Shown here piece by piece: positions 1-6,985 of a DNA stretch of 11,121 nt. Below the pieces are notes generated by a model. The model made no database searches. It was not told the DNA's origin and worked only from the letters and a program-made list of their open reading frames with translations. Position numbers and translations under genes: made by a program. The stretch comes from Acidobacteriaceae bacterium (GTDB lineage: Bacteria; Acidobacteriota; Terriglobia; Terriglobales; Acidobacteriaceae): contig PLYW01000202.1 of assembly GCA_003151875.1 (NCBI GenBank), positions 6,435 through 17,555 on the forward strand. Direction: 5' to 3'. The first letter of the stretch is position 1, and each line of letters starts with the position of its first letter.

Positions 1-2
1 CG

Positions 3-299
3 GCGCTGTTGAAGGTCGGCGATCTCGAGATCAACACTGCCGATCTTTCGGTGCGCCGCAAGGGAAAACTTGTCAGCCTCACCGCGATGGAATATCGCGT
101 CCTGGAATATCTGGCGCACCGGCCGGGCGCGGTGATACCCAAGACCGAGTTGCTCGAACATCTGTACGACTTCAACTGGGAACGGTTCAGCAATGTCATC
201 GAGGTTTACGTCTCCGGCTTGCGTCGTAAACTCGAGGACAGCGGAGACAGCAAACTGATTCACACCCTGCGCGGACAGGGATACATGCTTCGCGGGTGA
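3..299 (+). CDS. OmpR/PhoB-type response regulator, C-terminal DNA-binding domain (5' partial)
   Basis: This is the last 98 codons of a two-component response regulator; the receiver domain with its phosphorylated aspartate lies beyond the left edge. The visible part is a complete winged-helix trans_reg_C domain: a leading beta sheet (VGDLEINTADLSV), the conserved LTAMEYRVLEYLAHRPG helix, the KTELLEHLYD helix, the recognition helix around SNVIEVYVSGLRRKLE, and the closing hairpin ending IHTLRGQGYML. In the family this domain binds tandem DNA repeats once the receiver is phosphorylated. The reading frame is open to the window edge, so the TTG at 9 is an internal codon, not a start. Its stop (297-299) is separated by one base from the ATG of the downstream kinase, so the two are almost certainly co-transcribed and translationally coupled as a cognate pair. 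The regulon cannot be told from this fragment; resemblance to QseB/TctD-type regulators is only a general impression. Confidence 0.93.
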   Translation, partial: ALLKVGDLEINTADLSVRRKGKLVSLTAMEYRVLEYLAHRPGAVIPKTELLEHLYDFNWERFSNVIEVYVSGLRRKLEDSGDSKLIHTLRGQGYMLRG

Positions 300-300
300 T

Positions 301-1731
301 ATGCGACAGACCTCCATTCAGCGCCGATTGATCGCTGCGGTAGTGATCTCGCAGTTGCTACTGGCCGTCGGCATCGTTTCGGTGGCGGTGTATTTCACCC
401 GGCGCCAATTACGCAACGCATTCGACGCCGGTCTGCATGGGCGCGCCATGAGCGTCGCCGCGCTGGTGCGCTACTCCGAAGATGAGCACCCTGTGTTGAT
501 CTTCGAGAACGATGTGGTTCCGCCTCCGCTGGAGAAGCAACACCCCGACCTGTACCAGGTGACCACCGGCGACGGACACTTGCTCGCCCGGTCTCCCAAT
601 TGGCCGCAGGATTTACAGGCGATCCCCAAGAAGGACCGGCAACACGCGAGCTTTACAGCCGATGGTGTCCGTTATCGCGCGGTGCGACTGGAAAACGTTC
701 CCGTGCTCGATCGCGAAGGCGATGCGCCATCCACCGATATGCTGACCGTGACCTATGCCGCGCCTACCGACCAGATGACCCGCGCGGCCGCACACGCCGG
801 CATTTATATTGCGGCTGGCAGCGGCCTGTTATTGCTGGTCACCGTAGGCATTGCGGTTTGGGGCTTGCGGCGAGGATTGCGCCCACTCGCCGAACTGACC
901 GCCGGCGCGGCCTTGGTCAATGCCTCAAACTGGAAGTTGAACCCCAGCGAAGCAGCTTTGAGCACTACGGAACTCGCGCCCCTCACGCAAGCCATGACTG
1001 CCATGCTCGACGGACTGCATCGCGCCTTCACCCAGCAACGCGAATTTCTGGCTAATGCGGCTCACGAGCTGAAGACGCCGGTTGCAGTTCTGAAGTCCAC
1101 GCTGCAATCGCTGCTGCAACGTCCTCGCGCGGCAGAAGAGTATCGCGCTGGACTGGAGCAAGCGCTCGACGACATGGCGCGCCTGGAACAACTGATGCAC
1201 TCCATGCTCCGCCTGGCGCGCGCCGAACAGTGGGCGGCGGGCAGTGCGCGCCGCGATCTGCAGCCGGTGGAGGTGGCCGCGACCTGCGAGAGTGCAGTGG
1301 AGCGTCTCGCGGCCGTGGCACGCGAACGTGGCGTCACCATTCATTTCGTTAGCAACGGCCCCATGCCTATGCGTGCCGATGCCGACGATCTGGAACTGGT
1401 TTGGTCCAATCTGCTGGAGAATGCCATTCGCTTCAGTCCTGCCGGCGGGGACGTGCAGCTTCGCGCGCTCTCCGATGGCCGGCGCGGCTGTGTCGAGGTC
1501 GAAGACAACGGTCCGGGAATTCCGCAGTCGGAGCTGGCCCACCTCTTCGAACGTTTTCATCGCGGCGATAGCTCACGCGCGCGCAACACCGGCGGATACG
1601 GCTTGGGTCTCGCCATCTCCAAGGCGCTGATCGAGGCCTACGGTGGGACGATTACTCCGCAAAGCGGGCCCGGGCAAGGTACGCGCATGGTGGTCGAGGT
1701 GCCGCTGGAGAATTCCGCTGTTCGCTCTTAG
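301..1731 (+). CDS. Membrane sensor histidine kinase of a two-component system
   Basis: A 476-residue sensor kinase of the inner membrane. It has a first transmembrane helix at about 10-32, a periplasmic sensor region of about 130 residues, a second helix at about 166-188, a HAMP linker (about 189-242), a HisKA dimerisation domain and a HATPase domain. All kinase boxes are intact: the H box EFLANAAHELKTP with phospho-acceptor His255, the N box SNLLENAIRFSP (Asn374), the G1 box EDNGPGIP (Asp402), the F box LFERFHRG and the G2 box GGYGLGLAIS. It should autophosphorylate on His255 and pass the phosphate to the regulator encoded just upstream. The architecture resembles QseC/PmrB/heavy-metal sensor kinases, with no PAS domain. 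The ATG at 301 follows the regulator stop by one base. The next gene is convergent and encodes a Met/His-rich envelope protein, so a metal signal is a guess; the periplasmic part shows no obvious His/Cys/Met cluster. Confidence 0.95.
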   Translation: MRQTSIQRRLIAAVVISQLLLAVGIVSVAVYFTRRQLRNAFDAGLHGRAMSVAALVRYSEDEHPVLIFENDVVPPPLEKQHPDLYQVTTGDGHLLARSPNWPQDLQAIPKKDRQHASFTADGVRYRAVRLENVPVLDREGDAPSTDMLTVTYAAPTDQMTRAAAHAGIYIAAGSGLLLLVTVGIAVWGLRRGLRPLAELTAGAALVNASNWKLNPSEAALSTTELAPLTQAMTAMLDGLHRAFTQQREFLANAAHELKTPVAVLKSTLQSLLQRPRAAEEYRAGLEQALDDMARLEQLMHSMLRLARAEQWAAGSARRDLQPVEVAATCESAVERLAAVARERGVTIHFVSNGPMPMRADADDLELVWSNLLENAIRFSPAGGDVQLRALSDGRRGCVEVEDNGPGIPQSELAHLFERFHRGDSSRARNTGGYGLGLAISKALIEAYGGTITPQSGPGQGTRMVVEVPLENSAVRS

Positions 1732-1784
1732 CTCTTCGCCTTCGATATCCGTGTTCATGCCTGAAATGAGCCGCTACTCTCACT

Positions 1785-3149
1785 CTACCGGTTCTCCTTT
1801 AGCCGCAATCGCAGATAGACATTCACGCCCAGCGGGTGGTCTCCGTAGTACGGCTTGATGGCATCCGGCACACCGTACAGCGACACATTCGCGCCCAGTC
1901 CCGTCTCCACGTTGTGAAAGATTCCGATGTCGCGCGTGTAGCCAATCGTGTAAGAGCTGACATCGAACCAGTGGCTGCGGGTTTGTTCGAATAACTGCTG
2001 CGCCAAGGCGGGATCATTGGCGAACAACTCGTCACGCTGCGACCATTCGTAACGGCCACTGACAAAATTCTTCTCGTTGAAGGGCACGACCATTTCCGCC
2101 AATACCGCGTTGGTGCCGTAATGCACCGCCTGCTTTCCATTTCGTCCCCACAGCAGCGTCGTTGCCCACGCATTGCCGTGCGGACGCGGAACAATGTATT
2201 CCACCGAGGCCGTCGTGCGCACGACGTCGCCCGGCTCCAGCGCCTCCGGATGGACAAGATGGCCGGCCGAAAACTGTGCCAGCCATCGCGCGGTTGGCGT
2301 GACGGTAAGCCGCGCCGAGTAGGAGTTCATCGGTCCGAAGTCGATGTTCCAACGGTTCTCGTCGGGCTCGGCGCCGTGAAAGCCGGATGCCTCAAGCCGC
2401 ACCGCCTTGTACGAAATGCCCGCGGTGACCACGTTGTAGAGGATGTGCGTCGAGTCTTCCCAATGATGGCCGAGGGTGCTTTGCGGAATCTCCATCGCCG
2501 AGGCGCGATGCGGATAGGCAACCGGCCCTAACGCCGGATCGCCAACCGGCGCGTAGTACAGGTCCAAAACCGCGTGCTGGCCAAGCCGGTGCGCGTATTG
2601 CACGCTCAACTCCATGACCAAGTCATGCGGGTGCTGGCCGTTGACGATGGGCTTGCCGTACGCGGTCTCGCCAGTCTGGAACAGCAGTAGATAGAACTCG
2701 CTGCTAACCGTTGCGGGTTCCAGGCTGAGCATCGTGCGCAGCATAACGTCGCCGCTGCCGAGCCGGTGCAGCGCGCTGAGCATGCCCCAATTGGTCGAGT
2801 AAAACTTGTCGGCGCCCAGCGGGCCAGTCTGTTGCGTATCCACCAGGAACGCCTGCGCCATCCACATCAAGCGCCATTGGCCAACGCTGGTCATGACCAT
2901 CGGCATAGGCCACGCCGACGGTTGAAACGCGGTCCCCGACGATTCGCGCATCAGGAAGTCACGGGCCGAATCCATCTCGTGGCCCATGTGCTGCATCGAG
3001 TCCGCCTGCATCGGCATGTTCATGCCGGCGTGCTCGTCCGTCTGCTGGGATGAAGATGAGGATTGCGCGTGCGCGCCGAGGCCCAGAACACAAGCTAGGG
3101 CCAGCAGCCAAACACTTCGGAGAACCGCGATGATTGCTTGGTTGCGCAA
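1785..3149 (-). CDS. Secreted Met/His-rich protein, probable outer-membrane beta-barrel
   Basis: A 454-residue protein that I do not recognise by name. Residues 1-28 form a good signal peptide (Arg near the N-terminus, a hydrophobic core of Leu/Ala/Val, likely cleavage after AHA). A low-complexity Ser/Gln stretch follows, then a metal-ligand-rich segment at about 39-67 with eight Met and four His, including MNMPM and MQHMGHEM. The remaining 370 or so residues alternate hydrophobic and polar positions, are rich in Tyr/Trp, and end in a strand (VNVYLRLRL) before a short KENR tail, which suggests an outer-membrane barrel. A conserved-looking GQHPHDLVMELS motif (171-182) adds ligands. Similar proteins, as I remember them, accompany copper or heavy-metal efflux genes; none is visible here. 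The TTG start at 3149 gives the signal peptide directly; an in-frame stop lies at 3174-3176 and no ATG lies between. No strong ribosome site precedes the TTG, so the start is tentative. It faces the kinase gene tail to tail. Confidence 0.8.
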   Translation of the reverse strand: MRNQAIIAVLRSVWLLALACVLGLGAHAQSSSSSQQTDEHAGMNMPMQADSMQHMGHEMDSARDFLMRESSGTAFQPSAWPMPMVMTSVGQWRLMWMAQAFLVDTQQTGPLGADKFYSTNWGMLSALHRLGSGDVMLRTMLSLEPATVSSEFYLLLFQTGETAYGKPIVNGQHPHDLVMELSVQYAHRLGQHAVLDLYYAPVGDPALGPVAYPHRASAMEIPQSTLGHHWEDSTHILYNVVTAGISYKAVRLEASGFHGAEPDENRWNIDFGPMNSYSARLTVTPTARWLAQFSAGHLVHPEALEPGDVVRTTASVEYIVPRPHGNAWATTLLWGRNGKQAVHYGTNAVLAEMVVPFNEKNFVSGRYEWSQRDELFANDPALAQQLFEQTRSHWFDVSSYTIGYTRDIGIFHNVETGLGANVSLYGVPDAIKPYYGDHPLGVNVYLRLRLKENR

Positions 3150-3198
3150 GAGACAGCCGGTGAAGGCTTGCCATCACGTCGGCAAGAACCCCGTCATG

Positions 3199-3204
3199 AT
3201 TGTA
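3199..3204 (-). promoter_or_regulatory. Possible -10 box for the Met/His-rich protein gene
   Basis: TACAAT on the minus strand (followed by CATGAC) lies in the 63-base gap between the lysine-rich small gene and the Met/His-rich protein gene. It would give a leader of roughly 40 bases to the TTG at 3149. No recognisable -35 hexamer sits 16-18 bases upstream (GAAGCT at 17), so this is weak. Confidence 0.3.
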
Positions 3205-3212
3205 GAAGAGAA

Positions 3213-3395
3213 CTACTCGCCAGCTTCATCGAGAAGCTTGTTCAGGGTTGGCTTGTGTTTGTCCTGCTTGAGCTTCCGCTTCTTGCTGGCCGGCTCGGTG
3301 CGCGTGGGCGGAGGAGTTCCGATCACATGACGGGCCGCGGCCTTCACCGCCGATGCGGCGCGGAAGGGTTTGGGCTTGCGTATCTTAGAGGGCAT
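3213..3395 (-). CDS. Small lysine/arginine-rich protein, function unknown
   Basis: A 60-residue, strongly basic protein. About a quarter of the residues are Lys or Arg, in clusters: KIRKPKP near the start, KKRKLKQDKHK in the middle (residues 38-48). Two less charged stretches, FRAASAVKAAARHVIGTPPP (11-30) and PTLNKLLDEAGE (49-60), could be short helices. There is no signal peptide, membrane segment or Cys. The evidence that it is real is local: an ATG at 3395 preceded by GAGGAG (3404-3409) at eight bases spacing, one of the best ribosome sites in the window, and a -10-like box further upstream. I recall short Lys-rich proteins of this layout (GTPPP near the middle, KPTLxKLL near the end) as conserved hypotheticals in Acidobacteria, but cannot check. 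The charge suggests binding to nucleic acid, ribosome or an acidic surface; that is inference only. It sits between lpxI and the secreted protein gene, same strand. Confidence 0.72.
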   Translation of the reverse strand: MPSKIRKPKPFRAASAVKAAARHVIGTPPPTRTEPASKKRKLKQDKHKPTLNKLLDEAGE

Positions 3396-3403
3396 AGCGG
3401 CGT

Positions 3404-3409
3404 CTCCTC
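3404..3409 (-). promoter_or_regulatory. Strong ribosome binding site of the small basic gene
   Basis: GAGGAG on the minus strand, eight bases before the ATG at 3393-3395. It decides that the 60-codon frame is translated, since most other genes in the window have weaker sites. Confidence 0.7.
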
Positions 3410-3472
3410 GTCGACTTAGTGCGCCGCTGAAAAATCAGACAGGCAAATTCACCGCGGCTGAACAGCACTCTG

Positions 3473-3478
3473 ATTCTA
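3473..3478 (-). promoter_or_regulatory. -10-like box (TAGAAT) before the small basic gene
   Basis: TAGAAT, extended to TAGAATCA over 3471-3478, lies on the minus strand just past the lpxI stop at 3489. A transcript from it would start near 3466 and have a leader of about 70 bases. No good -35 match is visible (CCACAG at 17 bases, within the lpxI end). The same octamer precedes maf and lepA in this window, which raises confidence slightly. It would separate expression of the small gene from the lpx operon. Confidence 0.4.
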
Positions 3479-3488
3479 GCGAAAATCT

Positions 3489-4373
3489 CTACACACTGTG
3501 GTGAGGGATGTGGCTGACCGGCGTTTCGGCGACCACACAAATCCCCGCGTCATTGGCCGCCGACAGCAGGGCCTCCCGATCCAACAACAGGCATCGCCCC
3601 GCATCCAGCGCGAGGCAAGTTGCGCCGGCTTGCTTCATGCTCTCGATCGTTTTCAAGCCCACGACCGGCACGTCGAAGCGCATGTCCTGGTTTGGCTTGG
3701 CGACCTTTACCACGGTCAGGGCGCGGCTCAGGGTCGATGGCTCCTTGCCCAGTGACGGCGACTGCATGATCTCGCCGGCCCGGAGGATGCTTGCGTCGGT
3801 GCCCTCCATGGCTTCCACGGCAACGCACGCGGCTTCGGCAATCACCACGGTCTGGCCTATGTCGAAGCGCGAGAGATGGTGCGCGACCGCCCGTCCATAG
3901 GTGATGTCGGTTTGTTCGGAGTCGGTCGGCCCGCGCCGCGTCAAGACTCCTTCGCCGGCCAGCATGGGCTCCAGCAGCGCCGTGGAATTCATCAGCGTGA
4001 TCCCTTCCTCGGCGAGAACTTTGCTGATCGCCCCGATCAGCGAATCCGTGTTGCGGGTGGTCAGAGAAAGCAGAAGCTTGGCCAGTTTCCAGTCAGGCTT
4101 GATGTTGCTGAAGATCTGCTTATGCTTGACCTGCCCAGCCATGATCGCCCGCGTAACGCCTTCTTGTTTGAAGGTGTCGATCAGCCGCGACAACTCGCCT
4201 AACGATAACCAGTAAACGGCGGCCGCACCGCGCCGCTCGATTTCGGGCGAGGCCTCTTCCTTAATGGCGGCGACGACGACCTGCATGCCTTGAGAGCGGG
4301 CAGCATCCAGCACCAGCAGCGGAAACTTGCCGTTGCCGGCGATGAGTCCGATCTTTTGCGATGAGTCCGACAT
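3489..4373 (-). CDS. lpxI: UDP-2,3-diacylglucosamine pyrophosphatase LpxI (DUF1009)
   Basis: A 294-residue cytoplasmic enzyme. LpxI hydrolyses UDP-2,3-diacylglucosamine to 2,3-diacylglucosamine 1-phosphate (lipid X) and UMP, the fourth step of lipid A synthesis, replacing LpxH in many non-gammaproteobacterial lineages. The sequence carries the family signature throughout: GLIAGNGKFPLLVLDAA at the N-terminus (residues 9-25), AIMAGQVKHKQIF (77-88), the DSLIGAISKVLAEEG stretch (110-124), GQTVVIAEAACVAVEAMEG (173-191), and QDMRFDVPVVG (229-239), the acidic region where I expect the essential aspartate. Length is usual for the family. I place the start at the ATG at 4373 because the GLIAGNG motif normally follows within about ten residues; the open frame runs back to 4451 but that stretch overlaps lpxA. 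It follows lpxA by 22 bases on the same strand. lpxB, often next, is absent; after it come a promoter-like box and an unrelated small gene. Confidence 0.93.
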   Translation of the reverse strand: MSDSSQKIGLIAGNGKFPLLVLDAARSQGMQVVVAAIKEEASPEIERRGAAAVYWLSLGELSRLIDTFKQEGVTRAIMAGQVKHKQIFSNIKPDWKLAKLLLSLTTRNTDSLIGAISKVLAEEGITLMNSTALLEPMLAGEGVLTRRGPTDSEQTDITYGRAVAHHLSRFDIGQTVVIAEAACVAVEAMEGTDASILRAGEIMQSPSLGKEPSTLSRALTVVKVAKPNQDMRFDVPVVGLKTIESMKQAGATCLALDAGRCLLLDREALLSAANDAGICVVAETPVSHIPHHSV

Positions 4374-4395
4374 AAGTGAGGCCCGGCTTTCTTGC

Positions 4396-5172
4396 CTACT
4401 TGATAATTCCCCGCTGCGACGATTCGACGAAGCGCAGCAACAGCTCCACATCGTCGCCCTGCGCGCCTTCCGACCTCAGCTTCTCCAGCGCCTGCGACGT
4501 ATTCAGCTTGGAAGCCAGCAAAACCTTGAAGGCATGATGCAGCCGGCCAATCCGCTCGCCCGAAAACCCGCGGCGCTGCAAGCCCACTTTGTTCAGCATG
4601 TAGGCGTGGGTGTCGCGTTCGGCGCTGGTCATGGAGTAGGGCAGGACATCGCGCGTGAGGGTGGTTCCACCACCAACGTAGGCGTGAGCGCCAACACGAA
4701 CATACTGGTGTACCGGGCACAGCGCGCCGACCACGGCCCACTCTTCCACAGTGACGTGACCCGCAAGAGTGGCAGCGTTGACCAGCATGACGTGGTCGCC
4801 GATGAAGCAATCGTGCCCGATGTGGGTGTAGGCCATGATCAATATATGGCTGCCAATGCGGGTCACGCCGCCGCCTTTCGCGGTGCCGCGCGTGATGGTG
4901 ACATATTCGCGGATGACGTTATGGTCGCCAACTTCCAGCCCTGTCGGTTCGCCCGCGTAGGTAATGTCCTGCGGGTCCATTCCCAGCACAGCGAAAGGAT
5001 AAATCTTGTTGTCAGTGCCGAAGCGGCTGGGACCGCCCAACACGACATGCGAAACCAGCTCGCAGTTTTCGCCCATCTCCACGCCTGCACCCACGCTGCA
5101 ATAGGGCCCGATGCTGCAAGATGCAGGAATTTTCGCGGAAGAATCGACGATGGCCGTCGGATGAATGTTCAT
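4396..5172 (-). CDS. lpxA: UDP-N-acetylglucosamine acyltransferase LpxA
   Basis: A 258-residue acyltransferase that moves a 3-hydroxyacyl chain from acyl carrier protein to the 3-OH of UDP-GlcNAc, the first step of lipid A synthesis, in the cytoplasm as a trimer. The sequence opens IHPTAIVDSSAKIP and continues through hexapeptide repeats of a left-handed beta helix to about residue 185, then a helical C-terminal part (AERDTHAYMLNKVGLQRRGF onward). The catalytic histidine is most likely His120 in MAYTHIGHDC, equivalent to His125 of the E. coli enzyme, with His117 matching its His122. A Gly-Gly-Gly run at 167-169 lies near the residue that sets acyl length in E. coli (Gly173); chain length is not predictable from this alone. 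Length and motifs are those of a full, functional protein. The gene starts seven bases after the fabZ stop and ends 22 bases before lpxI, a tight operon. Confidence 0.96.
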   Translation of the reverse strand: MNIHPTAIVDSSAKIPASCSIGPYCSVGAGVEMGENCELVSHVVLGGPSRFGTDNKIYPFAVLGMDPQDITYAGEPTGLEVGDHNVIREYVTITRGTAKGGGVTRIGSHILIMAYTHIGHDCFIGDHVMLVNAATLAGHVTVEEWAVVGALCPVHQYVRVGAHAYVGGGTTLTRDVLPYSMTSAERDTHAYMLNKVGLQRRGFSGERIGRLHHAFKVLLASKLNTSQALEKLRSEGAQGDDVELLLRFVESSQRGIIK

Positions 5173-5179
5173 CTGAAGA

Positions 5180-5707
5180 TTACGACTGCTCGACTGCGGG
5201 AGCCAGCTCCGGGGCGGCTTCCGCCGGTTTCGGACGGTTCAACAGACGGCAGGTGACGATGGCTTCGCAGGCCAGCTTGTCGCCGACATAAGCTTTGCCT
5301 TGCATGCGGCCTGCGGTGCCGCGCCACGCCAACACGTCCACCTCGATGCGAAGCTGGTCTCCGGGTATCACGGGCCGCCGGAAACGCGCGCGCTCGATGC
5401 CGGTGAACAACAACAGCTTTTCGGCGCGATCAGGAAATTCGGTCAACAGCAGGACCCCGCCAGCCTGCGCCATGGCTTCCACCACCAGCACGCCGGGCAT
5501 GATGGGATTATCGGGAAAGTGTCCTGCAAAGAACGGTTCGTTGATGGTAACGTTCTTGATTGCGACGATCCGCTTGGTGCGGGCGATGTGAATGATGCGA
5601 TCAACCAGCAGGAACGGAAAGCGGTGCGGCAGGATGCGCAGTATGTCCTGGATGTCGAGCGTGAGATTGTCGCCGCCCTCAGGCATAGGGTTCACCGCTT
5701 CACTCAT
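5180..5707 (-). CDS. fabZ: 3-hydroxyacyl-ACP dehydratase FabZ
   Basis: A 175-residue hot-dog-fold dehydratase that removes water from 3-hydroxyacyl-ACP in fatty acid elongation. It competes with LpxA for 3-hydroxyacyl-ACP, which is why the two genes travel together. The FabZ core is plain: ILRILPHRFPFLLVDRI (residues 22-38), then GHFPDNPIMPGVLVVEAMAQ (62-81) with catalytic His63 and Glu77, and GIERARFRRPVIPGDQL further on. The first 18 residues and a Pro/Ala/Glu-rich tail of about 18 residues extend beyond the roughly 145-155 residues usual for FabZ. The ATG at 5707 is preceded by only a weak ribosome site (GGGAC), but there is a clear TATAAT about 24 bases upstream. It is the first gene here of fabZ-lpxA-lpxI; lpxD, which often precedes fabZ, is missing, since the upstream neighbour is a divergent peptidase gene. 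Confidence 0.95.
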   Translation of the reverse strand: MSEAVNPMPEGGDNLTLDIQDILRILPHRFPFLLVDRIIHIARTKRIVAIKNVTINEPFFAGHFPDNPIMPGVLVVEAMAQAGGVLLLTEFPDRAEKLLLFTGIERARFRRPVIPGDQLRIEVDVLAWRGTAGRMQGKAYVGDKLACEAIVTCRLLNRPKPAEAAPELAPAVEQS

Positions 5708-5730
5708 TATTTAGTCCCGTAAAAGTCACG

Positions 5731-5736
5731 ATTATA
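5731..5736 (-). promoter_or_regulatory. -10 box of the fabZ-lpxA-lpxI operon, overlapping a divergent promoter
   Basis: A perfect TATAAT reads on the minus strand, followed by CG, in the 78-base gap between fabZ and the divergent peptidase gene. Transcription would start near 5724, giving a leader of about 17 bases to the fabZ ATG. A -35 at normal spacing is poor (AATCTG at 17); TTGCAA is at 21 bases, too far. On the plus strand the same bases read TATACA (5733-5738), with TTTAGT 17 bases before it, a plausible promoter for the peptidase gene. The two -10 boxes therefore overlap and the promoters may exclude each other. Confidence 0.5.
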
Positions 5737-5785
5737 CATTCCGGAGCGGCGAGCAGATTGCAACGCATAGGAGCGACAGACGAAT

Positions 5786-6958
5786 ATGGCGAAACCGATG
5801 GGCTGGCAGCCGAATGCGGATCGCAATGAAGTGCTGCGGTGGTTGACGGCGCGGCAAAGCGAAATGGTGGCGAGCGTGCGCGAGATGGTGCTGCGGGAGT
5901 CGCCTACACAGAACAAGCGGGCTTGCGACGTGCTGTGCTCTTACCTGGCAGGGCAGTTCGAGTGCCTGGGTGGTCGCGTCAGAATTCATCGTCAACGCTC
6001 AGCCGGGAACCACCTGCAAGTGATTTTCCCCGGCGGCAAAGGCCGCCAGCCGGTGCTGCTGCTTGGCCATTTCGATACCGTGTACGACGTTGGGACGCTG
6101 CAGACGATGCCGTGGCGCGAGGAGAAAGGGCGGCTCTACGGCCCCGGCGTTTTCGACATGAAGAGTGGTATTGCGCAGATGATGTTCGCCCTCTGGGCGG
6201 CGCGCGAAGTCCGCGGCGGCTTGCCTCGCCCGGTGACGGTGCTGCTGGTTTCCGACGAAGAAGGAGGCAGCGAAAGCTCGCGCGCGCTTACCGAGAAGAT
6301 TGCGCGCCAATGTGCCGCGGTCCTGGTTTGCGAACCTTCTGGCCCCGGAGGCGCATTGAAGACGGCGCGCAAAGGAGTCGGGTCGTTCCTCATGAAGATC
6401 ACGGGGCAGGCGGCGCACGCGGGGCTCGACTTTGAAAAGGGCCACAGCGCGATTCTTGAGCTGGCGCATCAAATTCAGGCCATCTCGCGGCTGACCGATC
6501 TCAAACGCGGCGTCACGCTCAATGTTGGAGTGGTCCGCGGAGGCACGCGCACCAACGTCATCGCGGCGGAGGCCGTGGCGGAGGTGGATCTTCGCATCGC
6601 GAAAAAAGCGGATGGCGCGGTGATGGAACGCAGGGTGCGCGGGCTGCGGCCGGAGAATCCGAAATGCCGGATCGAGATCGACGGCGGCATCAATCGCCCG
6701 CCCATGGAGCGGACGAAACAGGTGGTCGCGCTGTACGAGTTGGCACGGAAGGTTGCCCGCGAGCTGGGTTTTTCGCTGACGGAGATTGCGGTCGGTGGCG
6801 GCTCGGACGGCAACTTCACCGGGGGAATCGGGATTCCGACGCTCGACGGGTTAGGCGCGGTTGGCGAGGGAGCGCACGCCACGCACGAATCGATTGTTGC
6901 CGCCGAACTGCCGCGCCGCGCAGCCTTGCTGGCCGGGTTGATTGAGGCCATTGAATAG
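5786..6958 (+). CDS. M20 family zinc peptidase, glutamate carboxypeptidase (CPG2)-like
   Basis: A 390-residue di-zinc hydrolase of the M20 family, closest in layout to carboxypeptidase G2. Zinc and catalytic residues are all present: His95 and Asp97 in LLLGHFDTVYDVG, bridging Asp124 in GPGVFDMKSG, general base Glu158 and zinc ligand Glu159 in SDEEGG, Glu183 in VCEPSG, and the C-terminal His364 in GEGAHATHE. The dimerisation domain lies at about 195-305, opening GVGSFLMKITGQAAHAG with His211. CPG2-type enzymes release C-terminal glutamate from folates or peptides, but M20 substrates vary widely, so the substrate is unassigned. No signal peptide is seen, unlike Pseudomonas CPG2, so it is probably cytoplasmic. 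The ATG at 5786 follows AGGAG (5769-5773) by a rather long 12 bases. It stands alone: divergent from fabZ and convergent with the small membrane protein gene. It seems unrelated to lipid A synthesis. Confidence 0.92.
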   Translation: MAKPMGWQPNADRNEVLRWLTARQSEMVASVREMVLRESPTQNKRACDVLCSYLAGQFECLGGRVRIHRQRSAGNHLQVIFPGGKGRQPVLLLGHFDTVYDVGTLQTMPWREEKGRLYGPGVFDMKSGIAQMMFALWAAREVRGGLPRPVTVLLVSDEEGGSESSRALTEKIARQCAAVLVCEPSGPGGALKTARKGVGSFLMKITGQAAHAGLDFEKGHSAILELAHQIQAISRLTDLKRGVTLNVGVVRGGTRTNVIAAEAVAEVDLRIAKKADGAVMERRVRGLRPENPKCRIEIDGGINRPPMERTKQVVALYELARKVARELGFSLTEIAVGGGSDGNFTGGIGIPTLDGLGAVGEGAHATHESIVAAELPRRAALLAGLIEAIE

Positions 6959-6985
6959 CGAGCGGAATTCGCCGCAGGTAGTGGG

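Noticed and set aside
925..1560. A 211-codon minus-strand open frame
   Set aside because: Antisense shadow of the kinase HisKA and ATPase domains; no start signal and no domain.
2959..3177. ATG-started 72-codon minus-strand frame overlapping the signal peptide of the Met/His-rich protein, considered as its true start with a frameshift
   Set aside because: The signal peptide is complete in the TTG-started frame, so no frameshift is needed, and the alternative frame has no signal peptide.
4374..4451. N-terminal extension of LpxI by 26 residues
   Set aside because: The extension runs into the end of lpxA, and the family motif GLIAGNG normally lies within ten residues of the start, which matches the ATG at 4373.
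4327..5256. A 309-codon plus-strand open frame
   Set aside because: It is antisense across lpxA and the ends of lpxI and fabZ, all of which have clear family motifs; it has no recognisable domain.
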